Assembly (NCBI GenBank): GCA_045655105.1
Contig: JAZOOQ010000059.1
Span: 1-64,000, forward strand
Direction of reading: 5' to 3'
Length of the DNA: 64,000 bases
Origin: RGIG4140 sp045655105
Lineage (GTDB): Bacteria > Pseudomonadota > Alphaproteobacteria > CAAHEQ01 > UBA3637
Numbering within the stretch: the first letter of the stretch is position 1; every line of letters begins with the position of its first letter. Made by a program: the position numbers and the translations under genes. Below, in pieces: positions 59,242 to 64,000 of this stretch. The notes below the pieces were generated by a model. The model ran no database searches. It was not told where the DNA came from and saw only the letters and a list, made by a program, of their open reading frames with translations.

Positions 59242-59619
59242 TTGGCACGTATTGCTGGTGTAAATATACCGACCTCTAAAATTGTTGTTATCGGTTTAAC
59301 ATATATTTATGGTATCGGTCGGAAAAAAGCTGAAGAAATTTGCAGCACTCTTAATATTGATTCACATAAACGTGTGAATGAATTAACAGACGAAGAAACA
59401 TTGAAAATTCGCGAATTAATTGACAATAATTATCGCGTTGAAGGTGACTTGCGTCGTGAAGTATCTTTAAACATCAAACGTTTGATGGATTTAGGTTGTT
59501 ATCGTGGTTTGCGTCATCGTAAAGGGTTGCCTGTTCGTGGACAACGCACTCATACGAACGCTCGTACTCGCAAAGGTAAAGCAGTTGCCATTGCAGGTAA
59601 GAAAAAAGTAACAAAGTAA
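59242..59619 (+). CDS. rpsM: 30S ribosomal protein S13 (TTG start)
   Basis: A 125-aa head protein contacting the P-site tRNA and forming bridge B1. Conserved text: ARIAGVNIPTSKIVVIGLTY, IYGIGRKKAEEIC (helix-two-turn-helix) and HRKGLPVRGQRTHTNARTRK. It starts with TTG: the codon before ARIAGV at 59242 is TTG with GGAG 8 nt upstream, and no in-frame ATG fits. A weak start after a perfect promoter may limit translation. rpsK follows after 17 nt. Confidence 0.95.
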   Translation: MARIAGVNIPTSKIVVIGLTYIYGIGRKKAEEICSTLNIDSHKRVNELTDEETLKIRELIDNNYRVEGDLRREVSLNIKRLMDLGCYRGLRHRKGLPVRGQRTHTNARTRKGKAVAIAGKKKVTK

Positions 59620-59636
59620 TTTAGAAAGGGTATTTT

Positions 59637-60032
59637 ATGGCTGAAAAGAAAGTCGCAACGCGAACAAAAAATCGCGATAGAAAGAATATCTCTGTGGGCG
59701 TTGCTCATGTGAATTCTACGTTTAATAATACAATGGTAACCATTACAGATACACAAGGAAACACAATTTCTTGGTCATCTGCTGGTTTAAAAGGATTTAA
59801 AGGTTCAAGAAAATCAACACCATATGCTGCTCAAATGGCTGCTGATGATGCTGCTCGTAAAGCAGTTGAACATGGTTTGAAAACAATTGATGTTTTGGTC
59901 ACAGGTCCTGGTTCAGGCCGTGAATCAGCTCTTCGTGCTTTTCAAGCTGTTGGTTTGGTTATCACATCTATTAAGGATATTACCTCAATTCCGCACAATG
60001 GCTGCCGCGCACGTAAACGTCGCAGAGTCTAA
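59637..60032 (+). CDS. rpsK: 30S ribosomal protein S11
   Basis: A 131-aa platform protein near the mRNA exit. Conserved text: GVAHVNSTFNNTMVTITDTQ, GNTISWSSAGLKGFKGSRKS, then STPYAAQMAADDAA and the end SIPHNGCRARKRRRV. Same length range as E. coli (129 aa). AAAGGG precedes the ATG. A terminator-like hairpin lies between this gene and rpoA. Confidence 0.97.
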   Translation: MAEKKVATRTKNRDRKNISVGVAHVNSTFNNTMVTITDTQGNTISWSSAGLKGFKGSRKSTPYAAQMAADDAARKAVEHGLKTIDVLVTGPGSGRESALRAFQAVGLVITSIKDITSIPHNGCRARKRRRV

Positions 60033-60044
60033 TTGTATTGTATA

Positions 60045-60079
60045 AGAAGAAGAAACAGTTCTTCTTCTCAACTTTTTTT
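60045..60079 (+). terminator. Intercistronic terminator-like hairpin, rpsK-rpoA
   Basis: A perfect 10-bp stem AGAAGAAGAA/TTCTTCTTCT (60045-60054 with 60059-60068) has loop ACAG. The T-run at 60073-60079 follows 4 nt after the stem. The stem is A/T-rich, so it probably acts as a partial terminator or RNA-processing site. Confidence 0.5.
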
Positions 60080-60096
60080 GTAAAGGGAACCTTATA

Positions 60097-61110
60097 ATGA
60101 TTCAAAAAAACTGGCAAGATTTGATTAAACCGTCTAACCTTTCCGTGGATACACATGTTCCAGGGTTTAAGGCAACGATGGTGGTTGAACCTTTAGAAAG
60201 AGGCTTTGGGACAACATTAGGAAACGCTTTACGCCGTATTTTGCTTTCATCACTTCAAGGTGGTGCTGTTAATGCAATTAAAATTGATGGCGTTTTGCAT
60301 GAGTTTTCATCAATTCCAGGTGTGCGTGAAGATGTAACAGAAATTATCTTGAACATCAAAGGATTGGCTTTAAAAGTTGAATCTGAAACACCTCAACGTA
60401 TTTATTTGAACGCAACAGGCCCTTGTGTTGTTACTGCTGGTCAAATTACAACGAATCAAAGCGTTGAAATTATGAATCCAGAAGCAGTTATCTGCACATT
60501 AGATGCTGGTGCTTCAATTAATATTGAAATGATGGTTTCAACAGGTAAAGGATATGTTGTTGCCTCTCAAAACAGACCGGAAGATTGCCCAATTGGTTTG
60601 ATCCCAATTGATTCTGTTTATTCTCCGGTTAAATCAGTTGTCTATAAAGTTGTTAACGCTCGCGTTGGTCAACAAACAGACTATGATAAACTTTATTTAA
60701 CAGTTGAAACAAATGGTGTTGTTTCTCCAGAAGATGCAGTTGCTTTAGCTGCTCGCATTATGCAAGAACAACTTAAATCATTCATCAACTTTGAAGAACC
60801 TGAAGAAGCAACAATTGAAGATAAAATTGCAGAATTGCCATTTAATAAAAACTTGTTGCTCAAAGTGGATGAACTTGAATTATCTGTTCGTTCTGCAAAC
60901 TGTTTGAAAAACGACAACATTATTTACATTGGTGATTTGGTCCAAAAAACAGAATCTGAAATGCTCAGAACTCCAAACTTTGGTCGTAAATCATTAAATG
61001 AAATCAAAGAATTATTGGCCGAAATGGACTTGCACCTCGGTATGCAAGTTGAAGGTTGGCCACCAGAAGATTTAGAAGTTTTATCTGCAACAGTAGATAC
61101 AGAAAACTAA
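60097..61110 (+). CDS. rpoA: RNA polymerase alpha subunit
   Basis: A 337-aa subunit that dimerises to nucleate RNA polymerase assembly. The N-terminal domain (1-230) has GFGTTLGNALRRILLSSLQG and the EFSSIPGVREDVTEIILNIK region. The linker is followed by the C-terminal domain (about 255-320) with LELSVRSANCLKNDNIIYIG and TPNFGRKSLNEIKELL, which binds UP elements and activators. It is slightly longer than E. coli (329 aa). GGGAACC precedes the ATG. rpsD, which lies between rpsK and rpoA in E. coli, is absent, as usual for alphaproteobacteria. Confidence 0.97.
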   Translation: MIQKNWQDLIKPSNLSVDTHVPGFKATMVVEPLERGFGTTLGNALRRILLSSLQGGAVNAIKIDGVLHEFSSIPGVREDVTEIILNIKGLALKVESETPQRIYLNATGPCVVTAGQITTNQSVEIMNPEAVICTLDAGASINIEMMVSTGKGYVVASQNRPEDCPIGLIPIDSVYSPVKSVVYKVVNARVGQQTDYDKLYLTVETNGVVSPEDAVALAARIMQEQLKSFINFEEPEEATIEDKIAELPFNKNLLLKVDELELSVRSANCLKNDNIIYIGDLVQKTESEMLRTPNFGRKSLNEIKELLAEMDLHLGMQVEGWPPEDLEVLSATVDTEN

Positions 61111-61241
61111 TAAGTCAGAAAAATCGTCGAAGTTGTTTTCGGCGTCTGGCCTTTACATTGCCAAGGTTGGAGGTGTGGATGGTCAGCATGTATTATCAGC
61201 TTTGCGCGTCAAGGCTTTAGTGATGAAGAAAGGAATGAAAA
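61111..61241 (+). promoter_or_regulatory. 131-nt structured spacer between rpoA and rplQ
   Basis: This spacer is longer and richer in G+C than others in the cluster. It can form GTCGAA/TTCGGC (about 61127-61144) and CCTT/AAGG (about 61151-61167) hairpins. It ends with AAGAAAGGA before the rplQ ATG. A short frame without ATG stays open through it, but I see no family match. It may be an L17-level control element. Confidence 0.3.
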
Positions 61242-61721
61242 ATGCGTCACGGATTTAAAAAAAGAACATTGAATAAAAAAGCAGCTCATCGCCGTTCAAT
61301 GTTTGCAAATATGGCTGTTTCTTTAATTAAACATGAACAAATTAAAACAACATTGCCAAAAGCAAAAGAGTTGCGCCCGATTGTTGAAAAATTAATCACA
61401 AAAGGAAAGATAAACACATTGCACGTTCGTCGTCAATTGATTTCTTTCTTACGTGACGAAGCAATGGTTGAAAAACTTTTAACTGTTTTGGCTCCACGTT
61501 ACCAATCTCGTCCAGGTGGATATGTTCGTGTTTTAAAAGCAGGTTTCCGTTTTGGTGACTGCGCTCCAATGGGTATCATTGAACTTGTTGACAGAGATGT
61601 AACAGCTAAAGGCAAAGATTCCGCTCAAGTTGTTGAAGTTGCTGAAGAAGTTGTTGTTGAAAAACCAGCTAAAGCAAAAAGAACAACAAAAAAAGCAGTT
61701 AAAGAAGAAACAGCTGAATAA
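61242..61721 (+). CDS. rplQ: 50S ribosomal protein L17
   Basis: A 159-aa protein at the tunnel exit. Conserved text: MRHGFKKRTLNKKAAHRRSM, NMAVSLIKHEQIKTTLPKAK and RPGGYVRVLKAGFRFGDCAP. After residue ~120 it has a Val/Glu/Lys/Ala-rich tail, making it about 30 residues longer than E. coli (127 aa). AAAGGAATG precedes the ATG. It is the last gene of the cluster and is followed by a strong terminator. Confidence 0.97.
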   Translation: MRHGFKKRTLNKKAAHRRSMFANMAVSLIKHEQIKTTLPKAKELRPIVEKLITKGKINTLHVRRQLISFLRDEAMVEKLLTVLAPRYQSRPGGYVRVLKAGFRFGDCAPMGIIELVDRDVTAKGKDSAQVVEVAEEVVVEKPAKAKRTTKKAVKEETAE

Positions 61722-61743
61722 GACTATTTCAACTTAAACGCTT

Positions 61744-61773
61744 AAAACCCCCGAAAATATCGGGGGTTTTTTG
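61744..61773 (+). terminator. Terminator of the ribosomal supercluster
   Basis: A perfect 11-bp stem AAAACCCCCGA (61744-61754 with 61760-61770) has loop AAATA and a T-run. It lies 23 nt after the rplQ stop. The following 110 nt to the next promoter are A/T-rich, with nothing recognisable. Confidence 0.92.
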
Positions 61774-61882
61774 TTTGTGATGAGTAAATTAGAAAATCAT
61801 TTCAATTTTTTTGTAAAGATAAAATATTTAAAGTTAATAGTGAAAAATTTGGTTTATTAATTACAGATACAATTTTTTTAAT

Positions 61883-61911
61883 TTGACATAAAAATCATTT
61901 TGTGACATACT
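61883..61911 (+). promoter_or_regulatory. Promoter of the second structured RNA
   Basis: TTGACA (61883-61888), a 17-nt spacer and CATACT (61906-61911). Initiation near 61917 would put the first hairpin (61919) right at the RNA 5' end. Confidence 0.55.
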
Positions 61912-61918
61912 TTTTTCG

Positions 61919-62096
61919 TATCAGATGATTACTGATATGAGGTTTAGAACCCTCTAGATCGTTGTCTGCGAAAGCAGATGTAAAAAACTACCTTTTTGCC
62001 TATGGCAGGAAGGTAGTAAAATAGGTTTATATAACTGAATATACTACACTATTCGATCAATAGGTTCTAACTTCCTGCCACCTCTCATCAAGGTGG
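61919..62096 (+). ncRNA. Structured leader RNA upstream of a lipoprotein gene, candidate new class (copy 2)
   Basis: A 178-nt region with these helices. (1) A 5' hairpin, 61919-61924/61932-61937. (2) A long-range stem 61944-61951/62063-62070 plus 61957-61961/62054-62058. (3) A hairpin 61965-61969/61974-61978 with a GAAA tetraloop. (4) A 13-bp hairpin 61988-62000/62004-62016 with loop TAT (two G-T pairs). (5) A small hairpin 62028-62032/62039-62043. (6) A perfect 10-bp alternative or pseudoknot pairing, 62003-62012/62071-62080. (7) A final hairpin CCACCT/AGGTGG, 62078-62083/62091-62096. The ATG of the lipoprotein gene comes 28 nt later. The layout matches the element at 8613-8880 helix by helix. 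It is not rod-shaped like 6S RNA. Confidence 0.75.
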
Positions 62097-62124
62097 TATT
62101 TGTTTTAATTGAAAGGAAGTTGAA

Positions 62125-62802
62125 ATGAAAAAAATTTTATTACTCTCTACATTATTTTTGCTTACAAATTGCAAGAATATTACGCACCAAGATTATATTT
62201 TAGACGTGAACAATCAAACAAAATTACCGGCCCTTGAAGCTGTTATTGATACCACAAATTTAGAAAATGTCTTTTCATTAGGTGGATTTGTGGCAAATGC
62301 AAATAATATGGGTACCGCTGGCCGTAATGGATGGGTTCAAGCCTCTGCTATGGCGGGAACTTCTTTTAGAGATCCCAGAATGCAAGATACAATGACGCTT
62401 TTTGATGATTTTGTGAAAAATAAGGTAACAAATCCATATGGGGAGAAAAAAGGATATATTGTTTTAAATATTGGGTATAGGAATAGGATTGTACATTATG
62501 AAAGCATTGCAACTGTTAGTGCTACTGTATTATCTTTAGGAATGCTCAATCTTTTAGGGTTCCCTTTTGCTGCCGAAGAAGAGGAAATGAAGATTTCAGT
62601 TGAAATTTTAAATAGCAAGAAAGAGCTTGTCAAACGATATACATCGGTGCAATCTGATACAGAGTGGATGGCTGCTTATTGGGGATATGATGTTCCAATG
62701 GTAAACAGAAAAATCACGATAGAAAATGTTAAGAACGCATTGGAATATATTGCAAAACAAATTTTAGATGATACGTATGAAATTAACAAAAAATTACAAT
62801 AG
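62125..62802 (+). CDS. Putative lipoprotein, 225 aa
   Basis: The N-terminus MKKILLLSTLFLLTNCKN is a lipoprotein signal with a slightly atypical lipobox (LLTNC, Cys16 as the lipidated residue). The rest is a mixed alpha/beta periplasmic domain with one hydrophobic stretch at about 130-150 (TVSATVLSLGMLNLLGFPF), which could be a membrane segment or core helix. No family is recognised. AAAGGAAG precedes the ATG by 7 nt. Its leader is the structured RNA at 61919-62096, which suggests its expression is conditional. The gene is isolated, since its downstream neighbour is convergent. Confidence 0.75.
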   Translation: MKKILLLSTLFLLTNCKNITHQDYILDVNNQTKLPALEAVIDTTNLENVFSLGGFVANANNMGTAGRNGWVQASAMAGTSFRDPRMQDTMTLFDDFVKNKVTNPYGEKKGYIVLNIGYRNRIVHYESIATVSATVLSLGMLNLLGFPFAAEEEEMKISVEILNSKKELVKRYTSVQSDTEWMAAYWGYDVPMVNRKITIENVKNALEYIAKQILDDTYEINKKLQ

Positions 62803-62820
62803 ATTATCAAAGTATTTTAA

Positions 62821-62854
62821 TTTTTTAGGAGGCAATCAAAAGCCTCCTAAAAAA
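62821..62854. repeat. Inverted repeat between convergent genes
   Basis: The 13-bp arms TTTTTTAGGAGGC and GCCTCCTAAAAAA (62821-62833, 62842-62854) flank an 8-nt loop. It sits just after the lipoprotein stop and 22 nt before the end of the minus-strand gene. In either direction the second arm ends in A rather than T, so it is not a canonical terminator, although it may stabilise 3' ends or block read-through. Confidence 0.5.
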
Positions 62855-62875
62855 TATTATGATTTCTTTTTGTTT

Positions 62876-64000
62876 TTACCCCATTCGTTGATCTTGTTTA
62901 TGAGCGTAATCCCTTAAAGAACAACTTGGATTTTTTTCATCTATGAAATTTGTATTTAATTTTATTAAAAGTTGGTCTGTTTTCGCATCTTTTTTATAAA
63001 CAAGAGAATATTTTATGGTGCCATCTTCTTTTTTATAAGCGGTTTTGGCTGCAGGGATATTAAGTTTATTGAGTTCTTTCCATAACCTGTTTGCTTCTTC
63101 TCTTGAATAAACCGAAGCAACATCCATTTGGGAGATATGATCGATATGAGCGTTCTTCATTAATTGTTGAATCACATCATTATGTGCGCAAAAAATAATT
63201 CGTTTAGATTTTTTATCATTTGAAACCGGTTGAATCTGATGGCTTGGGATACCAATTTTTTTAAGCATTAATTGAATACGGTTAGGTTGGTCAGAATTTT
63301 CAATTTCTTCTGAAAAGGTGTTTTCAAAAGAATCTTTATTTATAAGATCTAATAATTTTTTAATATGTTTTGGATTTTGATGAAACAATTTATATGGAGG
63401 CAAATTTGGATTGGCCTCAAGCGCTTCTTTATCATTTTTTTGAAGTGAAAATTTAATTCCAATTTGGTTTAAAAGTTTCGTTGTTTTATTGGCTTCATCT
63501 TCAGTTGTTAATGTTAAAACATGCATCATTGTTTCAGCTGATTGCGGAGTGACAATTACATCATTCATAAAATCACCAGAAAGAGGAGGATTAAAGCGAT
63601 AGCGCGAATTTTCGGAGCCATCCTCTCTAAATGGGTAGCGATAGAAACCATAAATTGATCCCTTAATTGGTTTATCCCCCATTAATATATTACAACCAAT
63701 TTGAGGTGCTGGTCGGATTCCATTTTTAAGCAAGTTATGTTCAATAAGTTGCGTGAAATAAGTCATAAATTGGGGATTGTCTTGATCTTTTCCAATATAA
63801 ATGGTGAAATCTTTTCCATCTTGCTCGTTAGGGGAATTAGGATCTTTTTTGGGAGGCATGTAAGGAAGCGGTGTTTCTTGAAATGGCTTGTTTACAAACT
63901 TGAAACCAGGAATATTGTTTTTAGAACAAATTTCACCAATAATTTCAATTGCTTTTTCAAGATCACGATGGTCAATGGCATAATGCAATTTAAATTGTGA
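62876..64000 (-). CDS. Unknown protein, 5' part outside the window
   Basis: The frame stays open to the window edge (SQFKLHYAID at the visible start), so the N-terminus is missing; about 374 residues are seen. The first ~130 residues have FKLH, then FKFV and DFTIYIGKDQDNPQF, followed by a helix and a YRYPFREDGSEN segment. This order recalls phosphothreonine-lyase effectors (OspF, SpvC, HopAI1). The later part holds two related units, EDEANKTTKLLNQIGIKFSL and REEANRLWKELNKLNIPAAK, each after a strand-like segment, so a duplicated alpha/beta domain is likely. A secreted effector-like role is a hypothesis. TTG at 63986-63988 is not the real start. Confidence 0.6.
   Translation of the reverse strand, partial: SQFKLHYAIDHRDLEKAIEIIGEICSKNNIPGFKFVNKPFQETPLPYMPPKKDPNSPNEQDGKDFTIYIGKDQDNPQFMTYFTQLIEHNLLKNGIRPAPQIGCNILMGDKPIKGSIYGFYRYPFREDGSENSRYRFNPPLSGDFMNDVIVTPQSAETMMHVLTLTTEDEANKTTKLLNQIGIKFSLQKNDKEALEANPNLPPYKLFHQNPKHIKKLLDLINKDSFENTFSEEIENSDQPNRIQLMLKKIGIPSHQIQPVSNDKKSKRIIFCAHNDVIQQLMKNAHIDHISQMDVASVYSREEANRLWKELNKLNIPAAKTAYKKEDGTIKYSLVYKKDAKTDQLLIKLNTNFIDEKNPSCSLRDYAHKQDQRMG

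Noticed and set aside
61919..62096. 6S RNA or SRP RNA
   Set aside because: The fold is branched with several hairpins and a crossing helix, not a rod with a central bubble, and the SRP GGAAGGAAGCAG-type core motif is absent.
1..64000. tRNA, rRNA, insertion sequences, CRISPR arrays or prophage
   Set aside because: None was recognised on either strand. XerC is the chromosomal type and not linked to integrase-style cargo.

Overview
The window is AT-rich DNA (roughly 30-35% G+C by eye) from a Gram-negative bacterium, most likely an alphaproteobacterium. The evidence is the divergent xerC/priA pair, the alphaproteobacterial forms of GyrA, Adk and ExoIII, the order adk-rpsM-rpsK-rpoA-rplQ without rpsD, and outer-membrane functions (PagP, an AsmA-like protein, a lipoprotein). 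A complete oadGAB-type sodium-pumping decarboxylase operon suggests fermentative, Na+-coupled metabolism, as in host-associated anaerobes. Assignment below class level is not possible from this sequence.

Layout. 1-4179: xerC with two small genes, facing priA and a small membrane-protein gene. 4224-5592: rpsF-rpsR-rplI with promoter, structured leader and terminator. 5634-8547: accessory genes (a probable gene remnant, two membrane proteins, an MFS transporter). 8555-13714: a Type III restriction-modification operon (mod, res) preceded by a strongly structured RNA. 13734-22729: cell-wall synthase PBP1A, release factor 2 (needs a +1 programmed frameshift), a phosphate-transport pair and a large AsmA-like protein. 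22733-25979 (minus strand): an exported LOG-like protein, trpS and a large exported protein of unknown function. 26142-29390: oadGAB. 29392-32630: small metabolic genes. 32778-36146: ssb and gyrA. 36297-42525: mostly minus-strand genes (glucokinase, pagP, xthA, zntB-like and unknowns). 42626-44658: an XRE regulator and a large unknown protein. 44742-61773: the str-S10-spc-alpha ribosomal supercluster. It lacks tuf after fusA and rpmD between rpsE and rplO, and it has internal promoters at 44742 and 59134. 61883-64000: a second structured RNA, a lipoprotein and the 3' part of a gene that leaves the window.

The most interesting signal is a pair of structured RNA elements, at 8613-8880 and 61919-62096. 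They share almost no primary sequence but build the same architecture: a 5' hairpin, a two-part long-range stem enclosing hairpins, a pseudoknot-type or alternative pairing, and a terminator-like CCACC/GGTGG hairpin 28-30 nt before the start codon. The alternative pairing is between the 3' arm of an inner hairpin and the bases just before that last hairpin. The downstream genes are unrelated (Type III Mod methylase; a lipoprotein). The base changes between the two copies compensate each other, which supports the fold. I do not recognise the family; it may be an undescribed cis-regulatory RNA or attenuator.

Other notable points: a zinc-ligand (C+) form of ribosomal protein S18, an identical 15-base block at the rpsF and rpsL promoters, PiT-family signatures with Asp replaced by Asn, a PagP homologue, and a terminal gene whose visible N-terminal part recalls phosphothreonine-lyase effectors.
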